Origin: Candidatus Saccharimonadota bacterium
GTDB lineage: Bacteria > Patescibacteriota > Saccharimonadia > Saccharimonadales > Saccharimonadaceae
Length of the DNA stretch: 64,000 nucleotides
Assembly (NCBI GenBank): GCA_017433855.1
Contig: JAFRGM010000009.1
Coordinates: forward strand, 48,606 to 112,605
Direction of reading: 5' to 3'
Notes under the pieces: generated by a model
What the model was told of the DNA's origin: nothing
Database searches by the model: none
Seen by the model: the letters and a program-made list of their open reading frames with translations, nothing else
Part shown: positions 42,259 to 50,142 of the stretch, piece after piece
How positions within the stretch are numbered: the first letter of the stretch is position 1
How the letters are laid out: each line of letters begins with the position of its first letter
Position numbers and translations under genes: made by a program

Positions 42259-42478
42259 GTGTTACAAACCTATGAATGTTAAAATCCCAGAATAGACTAC
42301 GATTTTTTGTTCGCAGTAGGGACATTGTTACAAGCGAAAATGGCATCACAAGGAGCCATGTTTATAACAGTGTCAACACTGGGATTTCATGGGTTTGTAA
42401 CACCTTGTGGTGCCATTTTTGTGCATGACCCTAATACAAAATTGGCGCCACCATGGGCACTACAAGCTAATGGGTCAT
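42259..42478 (+). ncRNA. Structured 5' leader RNA 2 (putative cis-regulatory element)
   Basis: P1 is GTGTTACAAACC/GGTTTGTAACAC (42259-42270 with 42392-42403) plus AAATCCCAG/CTGGGATTT (42282-42290 with 42379-42387), perfect but unrelated in sequence to leader 1. The inner strand TGGCATCACAAGG (42341-42353) pairs with CCTTGTGGTGCCA (42403-42415), followed by TTTTT, with the same single T-G pair as leader 1. ATGACCC/GGGTCAT (42425-42431 with 42472-42478) ends just before AAGG. Confidence 0.75.
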
Positions 42479-42487
42479 AAGGTAGAC

Positions 42488-44110
42488 ATGGTCAAACATA
42501 TTCAGAAATTATTTATCGTGTGCGCATTATGCGGCGTTAGCTTAGGCGCATCACAAAGCGCCAATGCAGCCGTTACGTCGTCAGCAGATGCTGCTATAAC
42601 AGTCACAAGTTCATGCAGCATGACGGCTACGCTCAATTCTGCCCACACTGCCACCCTAATCAACGGCCAAGTTAAAGAGGGAATCGGTCAGACCACTATT
42701 TCTACCACCTGTAATGACCCCAATGGTTACTCCATCTATGCAGTTGGCTATTACCAAAATATCGTCGGCGCTGAGAATAGCAACAAGCTAGTGGGTCTAG
42801 ATACTGGCCTCACTATTGCTACTGGTACCAGCGGCGCTAGTTCGTATTGGGCAATGAAAGTCACCGGCAATGCTAGCGATGCTTACCCAGCTATCGTCAC
42901 CAATGGTTACGACGAATACAGCGCCGTACCATTAACTTACAGCCGGGTAGCCTACCGCACTTCTGCCACAGGGGTTAATAGTTCCGAAGCCTCGCACCTC
43001 ACTACTACTTATAAGGCCTATATGGCGCCCACTCAAGCCGCCGACATCTACTACGGGCGCGTACGCTACGCTTTGGTGCATCCATCCAGCGCAATTGCTC
43101 ACGCCGATTTTGACTCTGCCTTCGCTAGTGCCGGTAAAGCTACCTACATCAATAAAGCTGGCATAGACACTGGCTACTATGCTATGCAAGATATGACTAG
43201 CGCCATCTGTAATAGTGTAGTAGATTATGATACAGAAACTCAGCTAATAGATACTAGAGATGAAAAACTATACTGGGTGTTAAAAGCTGAGGATGGTAAA
43301 TGCTGGATGACCGAGAATCTAGATCTAGACCTAGAGACCAATGTGGCGCTAACATCATTCAATACTGACCTCAACGTCTATGATGACGACATCTACAATA
43401 AGAACTTAGGCTACACCTACGATGAATCTACTGGTCTCATCACTTGGACCCCCAGCTCGCCAACATATACATCTAATGCAAAGCACGAGAATGGAGTTGC
43501 TTCCAACACTACTATAAACTGGTCAAACACGAACACTACCCCACGCTCCGTAAATCTCACCGTAAACGGTAAAGATATTTATCAAAAGGATGGCTCTACC
43601 TTCGCCTCTGCTGCTTCTTGCAACTACTTCACTACTCCAGCTTGCTTAGGTGCAGACAAAAAATTTAACACTGAACCCTACGCAGCTAACGGTGAACATG
43701 GTAAAATTGGTAACTACTACAACTGGTCTGCTGCAGTAGCATCCAATAATACCAGTACTAGAGTAGATAGTACCTATAACGCTATTGCAGAAAACCCCAA
43801 GAACTCCATCTGCCCTAAAGGTTGGCGCTTAACCAGAAGCTCCGCTACTGATGCCTACAATGACTTTAAATCTCTTTACGCAGCCTACAGTAGCTCCAAT
43901 GCCAAAACCAATGGCTACCCTCTATGGTTAGTGCGCGCAGGCATCGTCCTTGACTCGCTTTACTATATTGGCGACTACGGCAGCTATTGGTCGTCTACGG
44001 TCAATAGTGCTAGCAACGCGTACTGCCTGAACGTCTATAGCTACAGTTTCAATCCGTCCGACGACTACACTCGCCGCATCGGTCGTTCGGTGCGTTGCGT
44101 GGCCCGCTAA
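42488..44110 (+). CDS. Secreted FISUMP/C-type-lectin-like protein, paralog 2 (putative DGR target)
   Basis: A 540-aa paralog of 37884-39539 with the same order: signal peptide (ending SANAAV), N-terminal beta-rich domain (SSCSMTATLNSAHTATLI), FISUMP domain (YWVLKAEDGKCWMTENLDLD, ICPKGWRLTRSS, YWSSTV) and terminal VRCVAR. The ATG at 42488 is preceded by AAGG; a longer in-frame reading to 42407 runs into the leader RNA. It is probably a surface-exposed ligand-binding or host-contact protein; the ligand is unknown. Confidence 0.8.
   Translation: MVKHIQKLFIVCALCGVSLGASQSANAAVTSSADAAITVTSSCSMTATLNSAHTATLINGQVKEGIGQTTISTTCNDPNGYSIYAVGYYQNIVGAENSNKLVGLDTGLTIATGTSGASSYWAMKVTGNASDAYPAIVTNGYDEYSAVPLTYSRVAYRTSATGVNSSEASHLTTTYKAYMAPTQAADIYYGRVRYALVHPSSAIAHADFDSAFASAGKATYINKAGIDTGYYAMQDMTSAICNSVVDYDTETQLIDTRDEKLYWVLKAEDGKCWMTENLDLDLETNVALTSFNTDLNVYDDDIYNKNLGYTYDESTGLITWTPSSPTYTSNAKHENGVASNTTINWSNTNTTPRSVNLTVNGKDIYQKDGSTFASAASCNYFTTPACLGADKKFNTEPYAANGEHGKIGNYYNWSAAVASNNTSTRVDSTYNAIAENPKNSICPKGWRLTRSSATDAYNDFKSLYAAYSSSNAKTNGYPLWLVRAGIVLDSLYYIGDYGSYWSSTVNSASNAYCLNVYSYSFNPSDDYTRRIGRSVRCVAR
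43945..44107 (+). other. Variable region 2 (NNY codon variation)
   Basis: The counterpart of variable region 1, two codons shorter near the end. Codons that differ end in T or C in both copies. The terminal CGTTGCGTGGC-CG- block is conserved and GC-rich, as expected for the end of a retrohoming target. Confidence 0.65.
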
Positions 44111-44140
44111 GCTAACCTTTCCAACCTTCTCAATTAGTGG

Positions 44141-44146
44141 TATAAT
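44141..44146 (+). promoter_or_regulatory. thrS -10 box
   Basis: TGG-TATAAT, followed by AGAAAGGATAAAG and the ATG. Confidence 0.6.
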
Positions 44147-44172
44147 AATACGAGATAACAGAAAGGATAAAG

Positions 44173-45930
44173 ATGAATACGCCCGAAGCGGAAAACAATG
44201 ATTTATACAAAATGCGTCATACCTTAAGCCATGTGCTTGCGGCCGCCGTGACAGAGCTTTATCCTAACGTCAAATTTGGCATCGGGCCAGCCATCGACAA
44301 CGGTTTTTATTACGATATTGACTTCGGCGATATCAAGCTCAGTGATGCCGACTTACCTAAAATCGAGAAGAAGATGCGTGGCATCGTAGCCCGCAAACTT
44401 CCAATGACTCGCCGTGAGGTTTCCAAGAAAGACGCTCTTGCTTGGGCGCGCGAGCACCAGCAAAAATACAAGGTAGAGCTCATCGAGGATCTTCCGGCGG
44501 ATGAAACAATCACTTTCTATGATCTAGGCGACATTTTCACCGACCTTTGCAAAGGCCCGCATGTCGCGAACACTAGCGAAGTTGGTGCGTTTAAATTAGT
44601 TCGCGTGGCTGGCGCTTACTGGCGTGGTGACGAAAAACGTGAGATGCTTACCCGCATTTACGGTGTAGCCTTTGCTACCGAAGAAGAACTAGCCGACTAT
44701 CTCAAGCGCCAAGAGGAAGCGAAAGCGCGCGACCACCGTAAGCTCGGCAAGGAACTAGACTTGTTCTGCTTCTCTAATCTTGTTGGTTCGGGCTTGCCAC
44801 TTTTTACGCCGCGTGGTACTATTTTGCGCGACCTGCTTAACGAATTTACTCAAAGTTATCGCATTAACCGTGGCTACAAAAAAGTTTGTATCCCACATAT
44901 TGCAAATATCGACCTCTATAAGACCTCCGGCCATTACGAGAAGTTCCCAGAAATGTTGCAATTTGTTTCACAAGAAAGTGGCGATCACCTTGCATTGAAG
45001 CCGGTATCTTGCCCGCATCATTCACAGATTTTTGCCAGCTCTCCGCGTTCATATAAAGATTTACCAATCAAATATCTCGAGACCACCATGGTCTATCGCG
45101 ACGAACGCAAAGGTGAACTTGGTGGCTTGTCGCGTGTTCGCGCTATTACGCAAGACGACTCGCACGTTTTCTGTACCGAAGACCAAATCGGTGATATCTT
45201 TGGCGAGTTGATTGAATCTGCCAAAGATTTGTACGCAAAAATTGACATGAAATTGCGCTTGCGCCTCTCTTTCCGTGACGACAAAGACGGCTATATCGGT
45301 ACGCCAGAAATGTGGCAAAAAGCCGAAACCGCCATCAAGGAGATGGCCGACAAGTTTAAGATGGATTACTTCATTGGTATTGGCGAGGCCGCCATGTACG
45401 GGCCTAAGATGGACTTTATGGCGGTGGATGCACTCGGTCGCGAATGGCAGCTTGCCACTGTGCAGCTAGACTATGCTTTGCCAACCCGGTTCCACCTTGA
45501 ATATACCGATGCCGATGGCAGCAAGAAGACTCCAATCATGATTCACTGCGCCCTGATTGGTTCTATCGAACGTTTCATGAGTGTGTATTTGGAACATACC
45601 GCTGGCTGGCTACCGCTTTGGTGTGCACCAGAGAATGTCCGCATCCTTACCGTGGGCGACCAAGTCAACGACTACGTCTCCAAGATTACTGCCGAGCTAG
45701 ACTCCGTAGTGCTAGATGAGCCTATCAAGAACAATAAGCTCCGCTACACCATAGACGACACCACAGACTCTCTCGGCAAAAAAATCCGTCGTGCCGTAGA
45801 TTTCAAAATCCCAGTGATCATTATTGTGGGTGCCAAAGACGCCAAAGAGGGAATCGTCTCTCTCCGCCTGCGCGATAAAGAAGAGAAGATCAAATTATCC
45901 AACCTTGCAGAATATATTAAGGGGGTATAA
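44173..45930 (+). CDS. thrS: Threonyl-tRNA synthetase (no TGS domain)
   Basis: A 585-aa class II synthetase. It begins directly at the editing domain (RHTLSHVLAAAVTELYP, with the HxxxH zinc/editing motif), lacking the N-terminal TGS domain. The SAD/editing part ends near 170, the catalytic core runs from about 195 to 470 (SGHYEKFPEMLQ, LKPVSCPHHSQIF, VYRDERKGELGGLSRVRAI) and the anticodon domain follows. It overlaps miaA by 1 nt. Confidence 0.95.
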   Translation: MNTPEAENNDLYKMRHTLSHVLAAAVTELYPNVKFGIGPAIDNGFYYDIDFGDIKLSDADLPKIEKKMRGIVARKLPMTRREVSKKDALAWAREHQQKYKVELIEDLPADETITFYDLGDIFTDLCKGPHVANTSEVGAFKLVRVAGAYWRGDEKREMLTRIYGVAFATEEELADYLKRQEEAKARDHRKLGKELDLFCFSNLVGSGLPLFTPRGTILRDLLNEFTQSYRINRGYKKVCIPHIANIDLYKTSGHYEKFPEMLQFVSQESGDHLALKPVSCPHHSQIFASSPRSYKDLPIKYLETTMVYRDERKGELGGLSRVRAITQDDSHVFCTEDQIGDIFGELIESAKDLYAKIDMKLRLRLSFRDDKDGYIGTPEMWQKAETAIKEMADKFKMDYFIGIGEAAMYGPKMDFMAVDALGREWQLATVQLDYALPTRFHLEYTDADGSKKTPIMIHCALIGSIERFMSVYLEHTAGWLPLWCAPENVRILTVGDQVNDYVSKITAELDSVVLDEPIKNNKLRYTIDDTTDSLGKKIRRAVDFKIPVIIIVGAKDAKEGIVSLRLRDKEEKIKLSNLAEYIKGV

Positions 45931-46799
45931 TGACAAAAACACCAGCGGGTGGTGCGCCTGGGAGGGCTCCCGCGGAGTTCGCAGGAGCTTGCTCCGAGAG
46001 GATGCCGCGGGAAGGAAAAGGCGCGACAGGACCCGCTAGCAGCCCGGTACTCATTATCTTGGGTCCTACTGGTTCCGGCAAGACCAGCGTAGGTATTAAG
46101 ATTGCTAAAGCTATCAATGGCGAAATAATCTCCGCCGACTCCCGTGCCATGTATAAGGGAATGGATATTGGTACCGCCAAGCCCACCCAAGCAGAAATGC
46201 AGGGAGTTCCACATTTTGGCCTTGATCTTGTTGAGCCAGGCGCGCGTTTTACCGTAGCAGATTGGAAGCACTACGCTGAAGAAAAAATTTCTGAGATACA
46301 GTCCCGCGGACATATTCCAATTATCGTTGGCGGTACCGGTCTTTATATTGACGCTCTCATCTATAACTATCAGTTCAAAGGCCCCACCGGTCATAAAATT
46401 GGCGATATTGAACAAAAAACTTGTTCAGACCGTAAAGAGATAAAAGGCAATTACTTATTGATAGGTATAGATTGGCCTACACCCCAACTGCGGGAGAGAT
46501 TGAACAAAAGAATTACTCAAATGCTCAGCCCGGCTTTATACAAAGAAACCAAAAAACTTGTTCAAGCCTACGGCTGGGATAATGCCGCCATGAAAAGCGA
46601 CATCTACGAATATGCGTGGCAATATTTGCAAGGCGAGCTGACTTTAGATGAAGCCAAAACAAAATGTTTCTACGAAGACTATCATCTCGCCAAGCGTCAG
46701 TTAACGTGGTTTAAGCGTAACCATAACATTATTTGGCTGCCACTTGAAAATATTTATCCATTCGTGATAAAATATATTCAGAATGAGCAAAGAAAATAG
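45930..46799 (+). CDS. miaA: tRNA dimethylallyltransferase, with N-terminal insert
   Basis: A 289-aa enzyme that isopentenylates A37 of tRNAs reading UNN codons. The P-loop is ILGPTGSGKTSV, followed by ISADSRAMYKGMDIGTAKP and GGTGLYIDALIY, all typical. Normally the P-loop begins within the first 10-15 residues; here about 30 extra residues (5-36) come from a GC-rich palindromic element. It is translationally coupled to thrS and overlaps the next gene by 17 nt. Confidence 0.93.
   Translation: MTKTPAGGAPGRAPAEFAGACSERMPREGKGATGPASSPVLIILGPTGSGKTSVGIKIAKAINGEIISADSRAMYKGMDIGTAKPTQAEMQGVPHFGLDLVEPGARFTVADWKHYAEEKISEIQSRGHIPIIVGGTGLYIDALIYNYQFKGPTGHKIGDIEQKTCSDRKEIKGNYLLIGIDWPTPQLRERLNKRITQMLSPALYKETKKLVQAYGWDNAAMKSDIYEYAWQYLQGELTLDEAKTKCFYEDYHLAKRQLTWFKRNHNIIWLPLENIYPFVIKYIQNEQRK
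45944..46037. repeat. In-frame GC-rich palindromic element inside miaA
   Basis: A 94-bp segment bounded by AGCGGGT (45944-45950) and ACCCGCT (46031-46037), the same ends and the same 3' AGGACCCGCT as the ileS element. It contains GGAGC/GCTCC and CCCGCGG-type palindromes and encodes a Gly/Ala/Pro-rich peptide right after the start codon region. It is read in a different frame from the ileS copy, yet stays open. Confidence 0.7.
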
Positions 46800-47385
46800 T
46801 ACACCTATCGAAAAATTATTCGGCTCCAAAACTAGAGCCAAATTACTAAAACTATTTTTCGAAAATCCGGATAAATCTTTTTATGTGCGCGAGATGACCA
46901 GAGTTATCGACGAACAGATTAATTCCGTCCGTAGGGAACTACTTAATCTCGAAAGTATCGGCATCATCAAAAACGAAACCTTCGACAATAAAGTTTATTA
47001 CTCGGCCAACAGCAAGCATCCATATACGCGCCCACTCAACGAGATTTTTACGAAAAAAATTGATGCAACTCGCGAAAAAGATGTTACCAGTACCACATGG
47101 GAGGAATATTGTCGTCCAGTCAAGAACTATATCAAAGCACTAGTTGTCACCAATCGTCTACCTGGGCAAGATGGTATCGACTTACTAATTATTGGTAACG
47201 ACAAAACCAAAAAACTCACTCGCTGGGCAGAAGTAGTAGAAAAGAAGCAAGGCAAACCTATCAACTACGTCATTATGTCAGTCGATGATTTTACTTACCG
47301 TAAAAGTGTTAAAGACAACTTCATCGAAGATATCCTCGAAATGGAAATTACTGAAATAATTGACCCAGACAAGATTATAAAATAA
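46783..47385 (+). CDS. Winged-helix protein with degenerate nucleotidyltransferase-like domain
   Basis: A 200-aa protein. Residues 8-85 form a winged helix (KTRAKLLKLFFENPDKSFYV, VRRELLNLESIGIIKNE). Residues 105-195 resemble a minimal nucleotidyltransferase fold (IDLLIIGNDK, PINYVIMSVDDF) but lack the GSxARG motif, so catalysis is unlikely. It is probably a transcriptional regulator with a sensory domain. A TAAAAT lies 10 nt before the ATG within miaA. Confidence 0.7.
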   Translation: MSKENSTPIEKLFGSKTRAKLLKLFFENPDKSFYVREMTRVIDEQINSVRRELLNLESIGIIKNETFDNKVYYSANSKHPYTRPLNEIFTKKIDATREKDVTSTTWEEYCRPVKNYIKALVVTNRLPGQDGIDLLIIGNDKTKKLTRWAEVVEKKQGKPINYVIMSVDDFTYRKSVKDNFIEDILEMEITEIIDPDKIIK

Positions 47386-47396
47386 AGGAGAGAGAC

Positions 47397-47843
47397 ATGT
47401 TTGACATTGAAAGCAAAAATCAAGACGAAATCGTATTCAGCACCAAAAAAGGCGCTATTAAAATCAATATTCAAGATAGCACCATTGATGCCAATCTTCC
47501 GGTCGGCAAAATTAAAGGCCCCTGCGAAGTAGAGATTGGTGACGCCACTATTCGTGGTATCGCCACAACATCCGGCAAGACTATTTATGATGTAGAGATT
47601 GGCGGCATCCATACTGGCATTATGGGCGGCATAGAAGAAAACCTTGATGACATCGTGGCGGACATACTCTGCACGTCGTCCATTCGTGCTATTCGCGAAA
47701 TCGAACCCAAACTAATCATCTCCATGGGGAATGTTGATGGCATGGTGTCGGAGCTTAAACTCTCCGCCCGCACCGAGAAGAAACTTAAGATTAAATCGCC
47801 AGATAGTTTGCCAACCGCTAAAGAGGTGGTAGTCTTAAGCTAA
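47397..47843 (+). CDS. Degenerate metallo-beta-lactamase-fold protein
   Basis: A 148-aa protein preceded by AAGGAGAGAG. The order of segments (IKGPCEVEIGDATIRGI, TIYDVEIGGIHTGIMGGIEE, ADILCTSS, IREIEPKLIISM) parallels UlaG-like metallo-beta-lactamase proteins, but the HxHxDH metal motif is absent and the final His-containing strand is changed. It is probably a non-catalytic binding protein. It overlaps the next start by 1 nt. Confidence 0.6.
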   Translation: MFDIESKNQDEIVFSTKKGAIKINIQDSTIDANLPVGKIKGPCEVEIGDATIRGIATTSGKTIYDVEIGGIHTGIMGGIEENLDDIVADILCTSSIRAIREIEPKLIISMGNVDGMVSELKLSARTEKKLKIKSPDSLPTAKEVVVLS

Positions 47844-48484
47844 TGGGTTTCAATCTAGGCTATCTTCTAATTGTTCTCGTCATCATCGTGGGGTCTGTCA
47901 TTCTGCACGAATTGGCACACGGCGTGATGGCTCATCTTTTGGGCGACGAAACCGCCAAACGTGCCGGCCGACTCACTCTTAACCCTATTAAGCATATTGA
48001 CCCATATATGTCGATACTGGTTCCAGTTATCTTGTATTTACTGAGGGCGCCAGTGTTTGGCGGAGCTAAACCCGTCCCAGTCAACTATCATAATCTCAAA
48101 TGGCGCGAATGGGGAATGGCGCTTGTCGCGCTTGCTGGTCCACTCACGAATTTTCTTTTAGCGCTAACGGCATTTTTGATCGGTCATTTTAGTGGGGCAT
48201 TGTATAGTACCAGTGATGTTTTGTCGTTCACTTTTACGGAAATAGTCTACATCAATCTTGGCTTTATGATTTTTAACCTACTTCCAATTCCACCATTAGA
48301 TGGTTCGCGTATTCTATATGCAATCTCGCCAGATTTTATTCGGCAAATTCTAGCCAATATCGAGAGATACGGCATAATTTTAATTTATATATTAATATTA
48401 TTGTTCGGAGAAGTATTTTCGTCGGTCATGGTGGGCGGCGTGAATGGAATGTTGCAATTCTTTTATGCAATAGTTGGTCAATAA
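47843..48484 (+). CDS. Site-2 protease family membrane metalloprotease
   Basis: A 213-aa M50 peptidase with about five membrane helices. The zinc-binding HELAH lies at about residues 22-26 and the third ligand is in NLLPIPPLDG near residue 147. LNPIKHIDPY is the family loop. It is the short form without a PDZ domain, resembling the CBS-less/SpoIVFB-type subgroup. Its substrates are unknown. Confidence 0.92.
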   Translation: MGFNLGYLLIVLVIIVGSVILHELAHGVMAHLLGDETAKRAGRLTLNPIKHIDPYMSILVPVILYLLRAPVFGGAKPVPVNYHNLKWREWGMALVALAGPLTNFLLALTAFLIGHFSGALYSTSDVLSFTFTEIVYINLGFMIFNLLPIPPLDGSRILYAISPDFIRQILANIERYGIILIYILILLFGEVFSSVMVGGVNGMLQFFYAIVGQ

Positions 48485-48529
48485 TATTCTTCATGGGCAG
48501 GGTTTCTTTACAAAGATAGCCCTATAAGG

Positions 48530-48535
48530 TATAAT
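48530..48535 (+). promoter_or_regulatory. -10 box of the Nudix-RNase H leader
   Basis: TATAAT giving a leader of about 140 nt, in contrast to the leaderless genes nearby. Confidence 0.6.
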
Positions 48536-48541
48536 AAAAAT

Positions 48542-48684
48542 AGCCCTACCGGCAGCATGATTTTCCTGAATAATCATGTTATAGGGATTTCGTGGCTCAC
48601 ACCCGTGGGTGTGTCGCATAAGATTTTACCCACCTTGTATATATTACGGGGAAAACAGGTCGGCGGGGCTTTTAAGAGGTGGGC
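48542..48684 (+). ncRNA. Structured leader with RBS-sequestering helix
   Basis: Stems are CCCTA/TAGGG (48544-48548 with 48582-48586), CATGATT/AATCATG (48556-48562 with 48572-48578), CACACCC/GGGTGTG (48598-48613), and CCCACCT/AGGTGGG (48629-48635 with 48677-48683). The last helix covers the GAGGTG ribosome binding site of the next gene, so translation could be switched by a ligand, temperature or protein. Confidence 0.55.
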
Positions 48685-49533
48685 ATGAAACAAAGAATAC
48701 GCGTAGCTGGAATTATTAAGACTGAAGAGGGGGTTCTTATTTTGAAACGTAGCCGAGGTCGAGCGGAGGCCCCGGTTTTTTGGGAGCTACCCACTGGTAA
48801 AATTAAATTTGGTGAACAGCCGGAAGAAGCTTTTGTTCGGTCCTTATCTGAATATACCGGCCTCACCGCTACGGCTATTCAGCTCAAAGATGTTATTACT
48901 TTTTTAGCTTTGGAGGGCGCTAGCCGTCTCAGCAATCTGTATATTATCTACGAGGCCACCATAGATGCTGGTACTAAGCCACGGCCACACGATAGATATA
49001 CAGCATATAAATATATTAAAGATATCTCTAACCTCTCGGTTCGTCTCAACGAGGCTAGCCTGTCTGTACTTGAAATTACCGAAGGGAAGATTACATCAAA
49101 TCATGTCTCTCCGCGTGACACTGCCAGCGCTGCAACTATTTTTGTGGATGGCGCATCGCGTGGCAATCCCGGTCCATCTGGCATCGGTTATCGTATCGTA
49201 GATCCAGACGGCCACGTTCTTGAGCAAGGCGGAGAGTTTATCGGTTTTGCCACCTCTCGTGTTGCCGAATATTATGCCATGAAGAACGGTATTGAGCATG
49301 CGATGAGGCTGGGTCTTAAAACGGCTCGTTTTATTTCCGACAGTCTAATGGTAGTAAATCAGTTGAACGGCATTTTTGCCGTCAAGAACCAAGACGTCCT
49401 ACCAATTTACGACGCCGTACAAAAATTACTCGCCAATTTTGATTCGGTATCATTTACGCATGTCCAGCGTTCCGAGAATTCCATTGCCGACCACGAAGCT
49501 AACTTGGCTATTGATAATATCTTAAAAAAATGA
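48685..49533 (+). CDS. Nudix-like domain fused to RNase HI
   Basis: A 282-aa fusion. Residues 1-135 are Nudix-like; the Nudix box reads GKIKFGEQPEEAFVRSLSEY, keeping the G-x5-E part but with RE changed to RS and the second EE changed to EY, so hydrolase activity is uncertain. Residues 148-280 are RNase HI: IFVDGASRGNPGPSGIGY, AEYYAMKNGIEHA, FISDSLMVVNQL, and a final ADHEAN, containing the D-E-D-D metal ligands. The RNase domain should remove RNA from hybrids. Start at the ATG with GAGGTG upstream. Confidence 0.85.
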   Translation: MKQRIRVAGIIKTEEGVLILKRSRGRAEAPVFWELPTGKIKFGEQPEEAFVRSLSEYTGLTATAIQLKDVITFLALEGASRLSNLYIIYEATIDAGTKPRPHDRYTAYKYIKDISNLSVRLNEASLSVLEITEGKITSNHVSPRDTASAATIFVDGASRGNPGPSGIGYRIVDPDGHVLEQGGEFIGFATSRVAEYYAMKNGIEHAMRLGLKTARFISDSLMVVNQLNGIFAVKNQDVLPIYDAVQKLLANFDSVSFTHVQRSENSIADHEANLAIDNILKK

Positions 49534-49539
49534 TATCAT
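49511..49539 (+). promoter_or_regulatory. rnpB promoter
   Basis: TTGATA, 17 nt, TATCAT, inside the end of the RNase HI gene. Confidence 0.65.
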
Positions 49540-49545
49540 AAAAGA

Positions 49546-49875
49546 AGCCAGAAAGATAATCACCTGCTTTTTGCAGGAGGAAAGTCCGGGCAACAGAGAG
49601 CATGGTAGTCGCTAACAGCGACCGTCCGTAAGGATAGGGAAAGTACCACAGAAACTAATACCGCCTATTTTAGGTAAGGGTGAAAAGAGTGAGGTAAGAG
49701 CTCACAGCGCGTCGTAGCGATATGTCGCGGAGGCAAACCCTACCTGTTGCAAGGAGTGCTATTAAACCCTAGCTCGGGGATGCACGCTTACCGCTTGAGC
49801 GCTATAGCAATGTAGCGTCTAGATAGATGATTATCGTCCTCTTTGAGGATACAGAACCCGGCTTAATGATGGCCT
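49546..49875 (+). ncRNA. rnpB: RNase P RNA
   Basis: The catalytic RNA that matures tRNA 5' ends. Universal core pieces are present in order: GAGGAAAGTCCGGGC near 49581, GGGAAAGTACCACAGAAACTAATACCGCC split around 49640-49670, GGTAAGGGTGAAAAG, GAGGCAAACCC, and the terminal ACAGAACCCGGCTTA. The length of about 330 nt fits a type A RNA. The exact ends are approximate. Confidence 0.95.
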
Positions 49876-49905
49876 GCAAAAATCACCCTCGCGGGTGATT
49901 TTTGC
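49876..49905. terminator. Bidirectional terminator between rnpB and rpmB
   Basis: GCAAAAATCACC-CTCG-CGGGTGATTTTTGC, with A and T tracts on both sides. Confidence 0.88.
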
Positions 49906-49916
49906 TACGTTCCTGG

Positions 49917-50141
49917 TTAAGCGGATTTTTTATCGGCCATCTCTCTAGGAGATTTCACCAACCCTTTTTTCTTAAGCGTACGAAGAGCAGAAGTTGAAAT
50001 GTTGCACTTAATCTTCTGTCCATTAATTACGATTGTGCGCTTAGAAACATTTGGCTTAAAAACCTTACGAGTATGTCTCTGAGAGAAAGAAACATTATGA
50101 CCATACATTTTGCCTTTTCCGGTAACTTCACAGATAGCCAT
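49917..50141 (-). CDS. rpmB: Ribosomal protein bL28
   Basis: A 74-aa 50S protein: VTGKGKMYGHNVSFSQRHTRK followed by KPNVSKRTIV, typical of bL28, without zinc cysteine pairs apart from Cys4. It is last in the infC-rpmI-rplT operon, an addition not seen in the classic E. coli order. Confidence 0.92.
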   Translation of the reverse strand: MAICEVTGKGKMYGHNVSFSQRHTRKVFKPNVSKRTIVINGQKIKCNISTSALRTLKKKGLVKSPREMADKKSA

Positions 50142-50142
50142 A

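Noticed and set aside
37884..44110. A reverse transcriptase or template repeat within the window for the putative DGR
   Set aside because: None of the reading frames shows a YxDD-type polymerase motif context, and no A-rich copy of the variable region was seen outside the two genes.
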